From NCBI RefSeq assembly GCF_041909755.1, contig NZ_JAYRCW010000031.1:1-26349 (forward strand): a stretch of 26,349 nt of DNA, in the 5' to 3' direction. The position numbers were made by a program, and so were the translations under genes. Source of the DNA: Sandaracinobacteroides sp041909755 (GTDB lineage Bacteria > Pseudomonadota > Alphaproteobacteria > Sphingomonadales > Sphingomonadaceae). Under the pieces are notes generated by a model, which searched no databases, had not been told where the DNA came from, and was given only the letters and a program-made list of their open reading frames with translations. Positions 1 through 7,371 of the stretch are shown here, one piece after another (position 1 is the stretch's first letter; each line of letters opens with the position of its first letter).

Positions 1-1206
1 GAGGTGCAGCGGCGTCACCGCGATGCCATGCCCGAAGCCCACCGTCAGCACCGATGACAGGCCCCAGTTGTTGGCCGGCGGCGTGAGCGGGCGGCCCGCT
101 TCCAGCAGCTCGCCCGGCGCGCGATCCATCATGCCCAGCTGGCGCAGGAAGGATTCCTGCCGCTGCCGGCCCATGCGCTCGGCCATCTTCGCGGTGGCGA
201 CGTTGGAGGAATAGATGAGCGTTTCCGGCACCGTCAGCGGATAGCCCTTGGGGTGGCTGTCGGAGATGCGGAACCGTCCCACCGCGATGGGCGTGGTGGG
301 AAAGCGCTCGTCCATCCGCGGCAGCACGCCCGCCTCCATCGCCATGGCGATGGTGAAGCCCTTGAAGGTGGACCCCAGTTCATAGACGCCGAGCGTCGCC
401 CGGTTCATGTGGCTGGGCATGCCGACAAGGCCGCCGGGACGGTTGGAATCAAAGGCCGGCAGCGAGGCGAGCGCCACCACTTCGCCGGTGTGCACGTCCA
501 TCACCACGCCGGCGGCGCCGCTGGCCTTCTGCAGGTCCATCTGCGCCTTCAGCTCGGATTCCAGCGCCTGCTGCACCCGCACGTCGAGCGCGAGCGCCAG
601 CGGCTGATCCAGCTTTGCCGGATCGGTCAGCCGGGCCTCGAAGGCGCGCTCGATGCCGCCTTCGCCGCGCCCGTCGATGCCGGTGTAGCCCACCAGATGC
701 GCGGCGAGGCCGACGTGCGGATAGAGCCGCTCGGCTTCGCGCTCCAGCGTCAGCCCCGGCTCGCCCAGGCGGCGGATGGCTTCCGCCTGTTCGGGCAAGA
801 TGCGCCGCGTGATGTAGCGGAACTTGCCGTCGTGATGGATCGCCGCCCGGATCGACTCCTCCGGCCGCTCGGGCAGGATACGGGCCAGCGCCGCGATCAG
901 CGCCTCCTTGTTGCCCATGATGTCGCGCGGGCGCGCGGCCAGCGCATAGGCTTCGAAGCTGGAGGCGAGCGTGACGCCGTTCCGGTCCACGATCTCGGCG
1001 CGGATATTGGGGTTCGCGGCGACAGGGAGGGCGCGGCGCGGCGGGCCGTCGAACAGCGACAGCTCCACCAGACGAACGCCCAGCAGGCCCGTCATGGCGA
1101 TGAACAGCAGGATCCCGATCGCCAGGCGCTGGCGCGCGACTCCCAGAGCCATCTGGCGATGGCCCGGAAGGCGGACGGCGACGCGGGGCGCGGTGGCGGG
1201 GCTCAT
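1..1206 (-). CDS. ftsI: Penicillin-binding protein 3 / FtsI (septal peptidoglycan transpeptidase), 3' part outside window
   Basis: Septal D,D-transpeptidase that crosslinks peptidoglycan at the division site in the inner membrane/periplasm. Only the first 402 codons are visible because the gene runs off the left edge. Seen in order: a short cytoplasmic N-terminus, one membrane anchor at about residues 27-47, a PBP dimerisation domain from about residue 60, then the transpeptidase domain. The nucleophile motif S-T-F-K lies at residues 279-282 and the S-S-N motif at 333-335. The K-T-G motif would be beyond the edge. The ATG begins one base after the ftsL stop (TGA-C-ATG), so the two are probably translationally coupled. 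It is the last visible gene of the mraZ-rsmH-ftsL-ftsI string. An FtsI paralogue such as a PBP2-type enzyme is made unlikely by this context. Confidence 0.96.
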   Translation of the reverse strand, partial: MSPATAPRVAVRLPGHRQMALGVARQRLAIGILLFIAMTGLLGVRLVELSLFDGPPRRALPVAANPNIRAEIVDRNGVTLASSFEAYALAARPRDIMGNKEALIAALARILPERPEESIRAAIHHDGKFRYITRRILPEQAEAIRRLGEPGLTLEREAERLYPHVGLAAHLVGYTGIDGRGEGGIERAFEARLTDPAKLDQPLALALDVRVQQALESELKAQMDLQKASGAAGVVMDVHTGEVVALASLPAFDSNRPGGLVGMPSHMNRATLGVYELGSTFKGFTIAMAMEAGVLPRMDERFPTTPIAVGRFRISDSHPKGYPLTVPETLIYSSNVATAKMAERMGRQRQESFLRQLGMMDRAPGELLEAGRPLTPPANNWGLSSVLTVGFGHGIAVTPLHL

Positions 1207-1207
1207 G

Positions 1208-1840
1208 TCAGCGGTTGGGGCCTCCGCTGGTTCCGAAGTTCATTTCCACTTCGCGCAGCAGGTCGGCCGGGGCCTCTGCCGGGCGCTCGATGGCGGGGCG
1301 GTCGGCGGGCGTGGCCGCCTGCACAGGCGCGGGGCGAACCGCAGGCGCCGGGCGCGGCGGGGCCTCCGCGCTCACCAGCAGGGCGCGCGGCGCGGCAGGC
1401 ACCACGGGTGCGGCGGGCGCCAGATCGCGCACGGCCAGCTGCACGCGCGGCTGCGTCGCGGGCGGGGCCGCCGTCTCGATCGGGTCGCCATAGGCGGCCA
1501 GCTGCACTGGGTTCGCCAGATATTGCGTGGCACTGATCGGCACCATGCCCAGCACGCTGTCGTTCCAGCGCTGCAGTTGCGGCATGCGCATGCGCACGCG
1601 CAGTTCGGCCTCCAGCGCCTTCAGATCCGTTTCCAGGCTGGCGTTCTGCCGGGCGAGCCGCTCCATGTCGCGCCGCTCCGCCGCCACCTTCAGCGACAGC
1701 GAATAGCTGGTCACCGCGATGGCGATCGTGCCTGCGACCAGCCAGGCGGTGGAGGCCCAGGTGCGGCGGCCGGCGGATTTCGCAGGGGCTTCCCCGGCCC
1801 AGCCGCGCGCGTCGGGCGCCTGGCGCATCATGACTGCCAT
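1208..1840 (-). CDS. ftsL: FtsL-like cell division protein (bitopic membrane protein)
   Basis: Small divisome protein expected to pair with FtsB and help recruit FtsW/FtsI; called mainly from position between rsmH and ftsI. The protein has a basic N-terminus, one transmembrane helix at about residues 29-50, and a heptad-like coiled coil at about 52-84. A long Ala/Pro-rich tail makes it about 210 aa, longer than the roughly 100-120 aa of classical FtsL. A GTG at 1846 is in frame and overlaps the rsmH stop. The ATG at 1840 is preferred because a strong GGGGAGG lies 5 nt upstream of it and would be too close to the GTG. FtsL sequences are poorly conserved, so the family call is based on topology and context. 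Confidence 0.82.
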   Translation of the reverse strand: MAVMMRQAPDARGWAGEAPAKSAGRRTWASTAWLVAGTIAIAVTSYSLSLKVAAERRDMERLARQNASLETDLKALEAELRVRMRMPQLQRWNDSVLGMVPISATQYLANPVQLAAYGDPIETAAPPATQPRVQLAVRDLAPAAPVVPAAPRALLVSAEAPPRPAPAVRPAPVQAATPADRPAIERPAEAPADLLREVEMNFGTSGGPNR

Positions 1841-1842
1841 GT

Positions 1843-2811
1843 TCACCTCCCCTTTTTCTCGTTGGCGCGCACCCGCTGGCCCCAGGCCGGGGCAGCGGTG
1901 CGGCGCGCCCAGCGCAGCGTGGCCGAGCGGGCGCGCGGATTGGCCGAAACCTCGGCGTCGGACGGGCGCTCCGCCTTGGCGGGGCGCTCGAAACTGGGGG
2001 CATCGGCCGCGACCGACGCGGGCATGTGGCGGGAGCCGGCCGGCAGGCTGCCGGACCGTTCCGCCAGGAACCGCTTCACGATGCGGTCCTCAAGGCTGTG
2101 GAAGCTGACGACAGCGAGGCGGCCGCCCGGCTTCAGCACGGCTTCAGCCGCCTCCAGCCCGCGCTCCAGCTCGCCCAGTTCGTCGTTCACCCGAATGCGG
2201 ATGGCCTGAAAACTGCGGGTCGCCGGGTCGCGCTTCGTGTCTTTCGGGGCCTTCACCACGCGCCGGATCAGCGCGGCGAGCGGGCCGGTCGTCTCGAACG
2301 GGCGGTCGGCCACGATCGCGCGGGCGATCCGGCGCGCGGCGGGCTCTTCGCCATAGTGGAACAGCACGTCGGCAATTTCGCCCTCAGGGGCGGTGTTCAG
2401 GAAATCGGCTGCGCTTTCGCCGCTGCCGGACAGCCGCATGTCAAGCGGGCCATCCGCCTGGAAGCTGAGCCCATAGGCCGGATCATCCATCTGGATGGAG
2501 GAGAAGCCGAGATCGAGCGCGACGGCGTCGGCGCTCGCCGCGCCCAGTTCATCCGCCATGTGCGCGAAGGTGCGGTTGAACAGCCGCAGGCGCGGCGCGA
2601 ATTCCGCAACCATCGGCGCTGCGCGGACGATGGCGCGCGGATCGCGATCGAAGCCCTCCACATCGGCGCCCGCCATCAGCGCGGCGCGGGCATAGCCGCC
2701 GCCGCCGAATGTGCCGTCCACCACGCGCACGCCGGGACGAAGGGAGAGCGCGGCCATCACCTCCTCCAGCATCACGGGCACATGATCGAGGCCGGCGGCC
2801 CCGGCGCTCAC
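1843..2811 (-). CDS. rsmH: 16S rRNA (cytosine(1402)-N4)-methyltransferase RsmH
   Basis: S-adenosylmethionine-dependent N4-methylation of C1402 in the ribosomal P site (formerly MraW). The protein of 322 aa has the N-terminal H-V-P-V-M-L-E-E-V motif, the SAM-binding loop D-G-T-F-G-G-G-G-Y near residues 32-40, the D-L-G-F-S-S motif near residue 100, the R-S-F-Q-A-I-R-I-x-V-N-D-E-L segment, and the late V-V-S-F-H-S-L-E-D motif. Length is normal for the family. The start is GTG at 2811, which overlaps the mraZ stop as GTGA. A GGGAGG sits 5 nt upstream, so coupling to mraZ is expected. The gene ends within the ftsL translation start region. Confidence 0.97.
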   Translation of the reverse strand: MSAGAAGLDHVPVMLEEVMAALSLRPGVRVVDGTFGGGGYARAALMAGADVEGFDRDPRAIVRAAPMVAEFAPRLRLFNRTFAHMADELGAASADAVALDLGFSSIQMDDPAYGLSFQADGPLDMRLSGSGESAADFLNTAPEGEIADVLFHYGEEPAARRIARAIVADRPFETTGPLAALIRRVVKAPKDTKRDPATRSFQAIRIRVNDELGELERGLEAAEAVLKPGGRLAVVSFHSLEDRIVKRFLAERSGSLPAGSRHMPASVAADAPSFERPAKAERPSDAEVSANPRARSATLRWARRTAAPAWGQRVRANEKKGR

Positions 2812-3272
2812 TGCACCCTCCCGGCGAGAAGCGCCTTCACCAGCTTCAGCACGCGGGGGTCCTGCCCCTCCTGCGCAAGGAACTGTTCGGGGGACCAGAT
2901 CTCGAAATGATGGCCGAGGCCCATGAACAGCACGGTCGTGCCGATCTCCCCAAGCTCCCGCATGAGCGGCGACAGGATGATCCGGCCGTTGTCGTCATAT
3001 TTCAGATGCTCGGTCGCGCCGAAGATCGAGCGGGACTTCAGGTTCCGCCCCGGCCCGAAGTCGGCAGCGAACTCCTCGTCCAGCCGGGATTCGATGCGGT
3101 CGAAATAGGTGACGTCATAGCCGATCAGGCAGGGCGAATGCTCGTCAGGGCCGATCACCAGTTCCCGAGTCTGGCTCCGCGCCTCGATCGTCTCGCGCAG
3201 GGGCGCAGGAACGGACAGCCGATGCTTGGCATCGACTCCGTTCACATAAGTCCCTGAAAAATAACCGCGAAT
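2808..3272 (-). CDS. mraZ: MraZ, transcriptional regulator of the division/cell-wall cluster; unusual start
   Basis: MraZ is an AbrB-fold protein that binds repeats in its own promoter and usually represses the dcw operon. Two SpoVT/AbrB-like repeats are seen. The first begins with an R-G-Y-F-S-G strand followed by V-D-A-K-H-R-L-S-V-P-A. The second has D-D-N-G-R-I-I-L-S-P-L-M-R-E-L. The conserved family start falls at codons GTC-ATT-CGC, and no in-frame ATG, GTG or TTG lies near it. The ATT at 3272 is chosen because AGAGGGG lies 8 nt upstream and gives a normal 154-aa protein. The only in-frame ATG is at 3383; it adds 37 Pro/Arg-rich residues not typical of MraZ and sits inside the repeat cluster. 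The stop overlaps the rsmH GTG. Confidence 0.85.
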   Translation of the reverse strand: MRGYFSGTYVNGVDAKHRLSVPAPLRETIEARSQTRELVIGPDEHSPCLIGYDVTYFDRIESRLDEEFAADFGPGRNLKSRSIFGATEHLKYDDNGRIILSPLMRELGEIGTTVLFMGLGHHFEIWSPEQFLAQEGQDPRVLKLVKALLAGRVQ

Positions 3273-3364
3273 GACCCGATCCCCTCTTTCCGGGAGTGCG
3301 GGCGCCGGCGTTCTGCAAGGCGGGGGAATGCCTGTGCGAAAACGGCCTGACCACCTGCCAGCCC

Positions 3365-3373
3365 TGTGGAAAA
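3365..3373 (-). promoter_or_regulatory. DnaA-box-like site (one mismatch)
   Basis: Minus strand reads TTTTCCACA, one base from TTATCCACA. It lies next to the -10 candidate of mraZ. It is weak alone but shares the intergenic region with a perfect DnaA box. Confidence 0.3.
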
Positions 3374-3382
3374 GGGATAGCA

Positions 3383-3418
3383 TGGGCTTTCATGGGTATT
3401 CAATGGGATTTTATGGTC
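3383..3418 (+). repeat. Putative MraZ-box cluster A: four TGGKN repeats phased at 10-11 bp
   Basis: On the plus strand TGGGC (3383), TGGGT (3393), TGGGA (3404) and TGGTC (3414) are separated by 5, 6 and 5 nt. MraZ of gammaproteobacteria is known to bind direct TGGGN repeats with 5-nt spacers in its own promoter, so this is a good family match. Here the repeats are on the strand opposite to mraZ. They overlap the weak -35 candidate, as expected for a repressor site. Confidence 0.6.
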
Positions 3419-3499
3419 AGACCGGTGGCACTCTCTGTAATTTGTTGGTTTTGAATATCTTTTTCGGACGCCTGGAATCGCCGAAGATTTGCAAACAAT

Positions 3500-3508
3500 T
3501 GTGGATAA
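3500..3508 (-). promoter_or_regulatory. Perfect DnaA box (TTATCCACA)
   Basis: Minus strand reads TTATCCACA exactly, the high-affinity R1-type DnaA box. It lies in the mraZ upstream region, about 230 bp before the proposed mraZ start, in an AT-rich segment. It could link dcw transcription to replication or titrate DnaA. A chance match is possible for a single 9-mer. Confidence 0.5.
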
Positions 3509-3550
3509 GTCTGTTGGGAATGGCGCGCGCCGGGGGCGATGCCGGCCGTC

Positions 3551-3575
3551 GCCCATGATTGCCCATGTCGTCCCG
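3551..3575 (-). repeat. Putative MraZ-box cluster B: three phased (T/C)GGGN repeats on the mraZ strand
   Basis: Read on the minus strand: CGGGA, 5 nt, TGGGC, 5 nt, TGGGC, exactly 10-bp phasing. The orientation matches known MraZ boxes, but the cluster is about 280 bp upstream of mraZ, right after the stop of the upstream gene. The first unit has one mismatch. Confidence 0.4.
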
Positions 3576-3586
3576 CATGGCCGGGT

Positions 3587-4372
3587 TCAGGGCAGCGGTT
3601 CGGCGACGCGGAAGGCATAGCGCCGCGCGGCGCGCACGCTGTCCAGCGTGTCGGATGTCAGGCGCAGGTGATAGCGGCCGTCCCCGTCCGGCACCTGCTG
3701 CAGATCGATGGTCGCGCCGTCCGTCAGCTTCACGCGGAGAAGCCGCGCGCCGCCCCAGTTGACGTCTGCGCCCGCCACGAAATCCTTCGCTGTCAGGTCC
3801 GCCAGCATGCGGGCCACCTCTACCGTGGCGTCCGGCGGCAGCAGCTTTGGCCCATCGGGCGTCAGTTCCTCGACGGCGGCGATGCGATCGGCCGGCACGC
3901 GCGGCGCTTCCAGCCGCGACCAGGCAGAGGGCCAAAGCGGCAGCGCCGGGGGTTTTGCGATCGTCAGCCGTTCGCCGCCGGGCCGGGCCTGGGCCTCGGT
4001 CGTCCAGAAATCCGCTTCCCCCAGCAGCTGCCCGTCCGCACCGGACAGCCGGATCGTCAGCGGCTCGCGCGCGTCCGCCGCCGCGCCGGCCGCCACCGGC
4101 CGGCCGCGAAGATCCTCCAGACGATCCAGCGCCGTTGCGATGCGCGCCGGATCGGCCGGGGCATCCGCCGCGCTGGGGATGATCCAGCCGCCATCCGGCC
4201 CGCGCGCCAGCAGCACCCGCGCCTCTCCGCGCTGAAGTTCGAGCCGGGCGACCTGATCGGGATCGAGACCCGGCAGCAGCGGCTGCGTGCCGCCCGCGCG
4301 CCACAGCTGTTGCGCGCCCAGCAGCAGCATCGGCGCGAGAATCAGCGCCAGCACAAGGCCCCGGCTGTTCAA
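3587..4372 (-). CDS. DUF4340-like envelope protein, function unknown
   Basis: A protein of 261 aa with an N-terminal hydrophobic segment (about residues 5-20) that acts as a signal peptide or anchor, followed by a soluble extracytoplasmic part. The pattern of L-x-R-G-E-A-R-V-L-L, a G-G-W-x-I-P segment, a short D-R-L-E-D-L-R-G-R-P stretch and a second similar beta-rich half resembles DUF4340 proteins. Those often accompany gliding/ABC-type GldG components, but no such genes are visible here. The start is TTG at 4372, with TAGGG about 8 nt upstream overlapping the stop region of the preceding gene, 9 bp away. These two genes are probably co-transcribed. The biological role is not known from the sequence. 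Confidence 0.7.
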   Translation of the reverse strand: MNSRGLVLALILAPMLLLGAQQLWRAGGTQPLLPGLDPDQVARLELQRGEARVLLARGPDGGWIIPSAADAPADPARIATALDRLEDLRGRPVAAGAAADAREPLTIRLSGADGQLLGEADFWTTEAQARPGGERLTIAKPPALPLWPSAWSRLEAPRVPADRIAAVEELTPDGPKLLPPDATVEVARMLADLTAKDFVAGADVNWGGARLLRVKLTDGATIDLQQVPDGDGRYHLRLTSDTLDSVRAARRYAFRVAEPLP

Positions 4373-4381
4373 AATCGGACC

Positions 4382-4687
4382 CTAGATCGAGACGGACCGA
4401 TCCTCGCCGGCGGGCGCGGAACCGGACGGCCCGAACAGCCCGTCGCTGTTCGAGGAGGGGGCAACAGACGGCTGCTGCTCTTCGGGCGGCGGCGCAGGCG
4501 GGGCCTGAACCGTCTTTTCGCTGCCGGGGGCAACGCCAAGCTGGGCAAGGGGCTCACCAGGCTCGGAAGCCTGTGCGGCTTCGACCCTGGCCTGTTGCGC
4601 CGGGTCTGGCGCGAACAGAAGCGAGGCGACCGCCGTGATCAGAAATACGGCAGCCAACCCCGTGAGACCGGCACGGATGCGATCCAT
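4382..4687 (-). CDS. Small Pro-rich membrane-anchored protein, unrecognised
   Basis: A protein of 101 aa that I do not recognise. It starts with a basic N-terminus and one hydrophobic helix at about residues 7-25, then a low-complexity Ala/Pro/Glu/Ser tail of about 75 residues. The tail would sit in the periplasm if the helix is an anchor. It lies 9 bp upstream of the DUF4340-like gene on the same strand, so the two may function together in the envelope. A promoter-like pair ends 7 nt before the ATG, suggesting a leaderless mRNA (separate entry). Codon use fits the neighbours. Confidence 0.65.
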   Translation of the reverse strand: MDRIRAGLTGLAAVFLITAVASLLFAPDPAQQARVEAAQASEPGEPLAQLGVAPGSEKTVQAPPAPPPEEQQPSVAPSSNSDGLFGPSGSAPAGEDRSVSI

Positions 4688-4694
4688 GAAAACG

Positions 4695-4723
4695 TATGTA
4701 GGGGCGCCGGAACCGAAAGTCGA
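4695..4723 (-). promoter_or_regulatory. Candidate promoter for the 101-aa gene, leaderless type
   Basis: Minus strand: TCGACT (4718-4723), 17-bp spacer, TACATA (4695-4700), then 7 nt to the ATG at 4687. No Shine-Dalgarno is visible, so transcription may start at the ATG itself. Confidence 0.4.
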
Positions 4724-4773
4724 GCGCCCGGCTTTACGGGCGCGTCAATGCCCATGACGGCAACAGGATCGCG

Positions 4774-5766
4774 TCAGTCCTGACGCCAGGGCGGCAGGGG
4801 CAGGTTCTTCTGGCGCAGCCAGTCCGGGTTCCAGATGGTGGAGAGATAGCGGCTGCCGTTGTCGCACAGGATTGTGACGATCCGCTTGCCCGGCCCCAGG
4901 TTCTGCGCCAGCCTCTCCGCGCCCGCCACGTTGATCGCGCTGGACAGGCCCAGATGCAGGCCGTCCTTCGCCATCAGCTCGTGGAGGATGGGGAAGGCTT
5001 CCCGGTCGGAGATGCGGAAGGCGACATCGATCGGCGCACCCTCCAGGTTGGCGGTGATCCGGCTCTGCCCGATCCCTTCGGCCACGCTGTTGCCCTCTGC
5101 CTTCAGTTCGCCGGTGGTGAACCAGCTGTAGAGCGCGGCGCCGTCCGGGTCCGCGAGGCCGATCGTCACATCGGGGTTGAACTCCTTCAGCCCCAGCCCC
5201 ACGCCCGCCACTGTCCCGCCGGTTCCCGCCGCACAGATGAAGCCGTCCACCCGCCCGTCCAGCGCCTCGTGGATTTCCGGCGCGGTGGATTTGATGTGCG
5301 CCAGCCGGTTCGCCACATTGTCGAACTGGTTCGCCCAGACGGCCCCCGGCGTCTCTTCCGCCAGCCGGCGCGAGGTGTGCACATAATGGCCAGGGTTGGC
5401 GTAGCTGGTGGCCGGCACCAGCACCAGTTCCGCCCCAAGCGCCCGCAGCGCGTCCTTCTTTTCCTGGCTCTGGGTTTCCGGCATCACGATCACGGTGCGA
5501 TACCCCAGCGCGCCGCCGATGACGGCCAGCCCGATGCCGGTGTTGCCCGCCGTCCCCTCCACGATGGTGCCGCCCGGCCGCAGCGCGCCGGAGGCTTCGG
5601 CGTCGCGGATGATCCACAGCGCGGCCCGGTCCTTCACCGATCCGCCGGGGTTCATGAATTCGCACTTCCCGAAGATGTCGCACCCCGTGCGTTCGGAAGG
5701 CCCCTTCAGCCTGACGAGGGGGGTCTGGCCGACGAGGCCGGCGATGTCGTTCGAAACCCTTGGCAT
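4774..5766 (-). CDS. Cysteine synthase A-like PLP enzyme (CysK family)
   Basis: Fold-type II PLP enzyme of 330 aa, expected to make L-cysteine from O-acetylserine and sulfide or to act on a related substrate. The PLP lysine is K45 in N-P-G-G-S-V-K-D-R, and the phosphate-binding loop is G-T-G-G-T at 181-185. The substrate loop reads T-A-G-N-T-G at 72-77, with Ala where classical CysK has Ser. The F-E-N-P-x-N-P region is also altered, reading F-D-N-V-A-N-R (148-154). The enzyme may therefore belong to a CysK subgroup with different specificity (desulfhydrase or another beta-replacement). ATG at 5766 has AGGAAGAGGG just upstream. No sulfur-assimilation neighbour is present, so no symbol is given. 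Confidence 0.88.
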   Translation of the reverse strand: MPRVSNDIAGLVGQTPLVRLKGPSERTGCDIFGKCEFMNPGGSVKDRAALWIIRDAEASGALRPGGTIVEGTAGNTGIGLAVIGGALGYRTVIVMPETQSQEKKDALRALGAELVLVPATSYANPGHYVHTSRRLAEETPGAVWANQFDNVANRLAHIKSTAPEIHEALDGRVDGFICAAGTGGTVAGVGLGLKEFNPDVTIGLADPDGAALYSWFTTGELKAEGNSVAEGIGQSRITANLEGAPIDVAFRISDREAFPILHELMAKDGLHLGLSSAINVAGAERLAQNLGPGKRIVTILCDNGSRYLSTIWNPDWLRQKNLPLPPWRQD

Positions 5767-5868
5767 GCCCTCTTCCTACCACGCCTGCCCCGGCTTTCCA
5801 GCGCCCCGGCGGCATAGGATAATCATGCAGCTTGAAAGCGGGGGCATTTCTGGCGATTGGCCCTTGGC

Positions 5869-7371
5869 ATGGCTGCCCGCCTTCCCTTTGCCCGCCTGTC
5901 CTTCGCAGGCCTGGTCGCGCTGCCGCTGCTGCTGGCCGGCTGCCGCGGCGCGGACGAGGACGCGCCGCCGCTGCGCGTGGACGCGGTGGGCGACCGTGCG
6001 GCCCGCCTGCTGATCGCGGACGCCGTGAACGCCGGGCTGACCGCGCGCGACTCGGCGGGGCTGGTGGTTCCGGGCCTCGCGCAGAGCTGGCGCGTGTCGG
6101 ATGACGGCCTCTCCATCGTGTTCCGCTTGCGGCCTGCGAATTTCGTCGGCGGCGCCGAGGTGAAGGCCGCCGACGTGGTCGCCTCGCTCAACCGCGCGCG
6201 GCGCGGCGGCGCGGGCGCCATGGCGCGCGATCTGCTGGCCGGCGTGACGGACGTGAACGCCCCCCTGGACAGTGTCGTCGAACTTCGGCTGTCCACCCCG
6301 CAGCCCGAACTGCTGGAGCTGCTCGCGACGCCGCCGCTCGCCGTCCGCTCGCGCAGGGGGCGGGAAACGGCCGGCGCCTTCCTGGCCGCGCCCCGGCAGG
6401 CCGGCAGCCAGGCCACCGCCCTGAAGGCGAACCCCCGCTATTTCGGGGCGGAACAGATGCAGCTGGCGGCGGCGGACATTGCGCCCCACCCGGCCGACGC
6501 CGCCATCCAGCGCTTCAACCGCGGCGAAATCGATCTGGTCGTGGGCGGCGGGCTGGATGGGCTGGGCGCTGCGCGGGTGACGGCGAAGCGCGAAACGCTG
6601 AGGCTGGAACAGCCGCGCGCCGCGCTGCTGCTGCTTTTGAACCAGAAGCAGGCCCCGCTGAAGGATGCCCGCGTGCGCCGCGCCCTGCAGATCGCAATCG
6701 ATCGCCGGTCGCTTGGCGAAGCCTTTTTCGGCACCCGCGACGCGACCGAGGTGCGCGGGCTGACACCCGCCAACATAGCCGGCTATGCCCCGCCCGAACC
6801 CGCCTGGGTTCAGCAACCCTTCGTCGGCCGGCAGGAAGAAGCCCGCCGGCTGCTGGCCGAAGCCGGGTACGATCCCGCAACGAACCGGCTGAAACTGGCC
6901 GTGAGTATCGGCCAGTCCGACGGGGAAGCGCGCATCGTCGAACTGGCCGCGCGCGATCTCGCGGATGTGGGCGTCGACCTGACGCTGGTCAGGCGTGACG
7001 CCGAAGGCCAGCGCCGGGCAATCGCCGCCGGCGACTTCCAGCTGGCGCTGCAGCAGCGCGCCACCCCGGTGGACAGCCCCCTGCCTTTCCTGTGGCCCTT
7101 CCTGTGCAACCGCAACAGCCATGGCGTCTGCCTGCCCGAGGCCGACCATCTGTATGCCGACAGCTGGAAGGCCCCCACCCGCGCCGACCGCCTGCGCGCC
7201 CTTGCCGCCGCCGAACGGCTGTGGGCCGCCGATGTCGCCGCCATCGGCCTGGTACAGCCGCTGGGCTGGGCGCTGGTTTCCCCGCGCGTCGCGGGCTTCA
7301 CCGCCAACAGCGGCGGCAGCCATTCGCTGCGCCATCTTTCCATCGATCCAAGCCGGAGATTCCTGCCATGA
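5869..7371 (+). CDS. ABC transporter substrate-binding lipoprotein, family 5 (SBP_bac_5)
   Basis: Probable periplasmic lipoprotein of about 500 aa that binds peptides or other solutes. The N-terminus is a lipoprotein signal with lipobox L-L-A-G-C. The body has family-5 features: the V-P-G-L-A-Q-S-W-R-V-S-D-D-G-L block, the F-R-L-R-P-A-N-F segment, A-D-V-V-A-S-L-N-R, and the late K-D-A-R-V-R-R-A-L-Q-I-A-I-D-R block. The ATG at 5869 is chosen; an in-frame TTG at 5857 would add four residues, and neither has a clear Shine-Dalgarno. No permease or ATPase gene is nearby, so it is an orphan binding protein or is served by remote genes. Its stop overlaps the thiolase start as ATGA. Confidence 0.85.
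   Translation: MAARLPFARLSFAGLVALPLLLAGCRGADEDAPPLRVDAVGDRAARLLIADAVNAGLTARDSAGLVVPGLAQSWRVSDDGLSIVFRLRPANFVGGAEVKAADVVASLNRARRGGAGAMARDLLAGVTDVNAPLDSVVELRLSTPQPELLELLATPPLAVRSRRGRETAGAFLAAPRQAGSQATALKANPRYFGAEQMQLAAADIAPHPADAAIQRFNRGEIDLVVGGGLDGLGAARVTAKRETLRLEQPRAALLLLLNQKQAPLKDARVRRALQIAIDRRSLGEAFFGTRDATEVRGLTPANIAGYAPPEPAWVQQPFVGRQEEARRLLAEAGYDPATNRLKLAVSIGQSDGEARIVELAARDLADVGVDLTLVRRDAEGQRRAIAAGDFQLALQQRATPVDSPLPFLWPFLCNRNSHGVCLPEADHLYADSWKAPTRADRLRALAAAERLWAADVAAIGLVQPLGWALVSPRVAGFTANSGGSHSLRHLSIDPSRRFLP

Larger units (their letters stand above)
3273..3586 (-). promoter_or_regulatory. mraZ upstream regulatory region (314 bp without a gene)
   Basis: This AT-richer stretch separates mraZ from the upstream DUF4340-type gene. 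It contains two clusters of TGGG repeats at about 10-bp spacing, a perfect DnaA box and a one-mismatch DnaA-like site, each listed separately. A weak promoter candidate on the minus strand has TTGAAT (3398-3403) and TATCCC (3374-3379) separated by 18 bp, which would place the start of transcription near 3367, upstream of the proposed ATT start. The promoter is my inference from weak matches. Confidence 0.5.

Noticed and set aside
253..2209. Long plus-strand open frames opposite ftsI, ftsL and rsmH
   Set aside because: They oppose well-supported genes and have shadow-type composition without recognisable motifs.
3145..3556. Short minus-strand frames in the mraZ upstream region
   Set aside because: No family pattern, and they overlap the mraZ N-terminus in other frames; the region reads better as regulatory DNA.
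3383..3575. CRISPR-like short repeats
   Set aside because: Units are 5 bp at 10-bp spacing, typical of an operator; no repeats of 23 bp or more with unique spacers.
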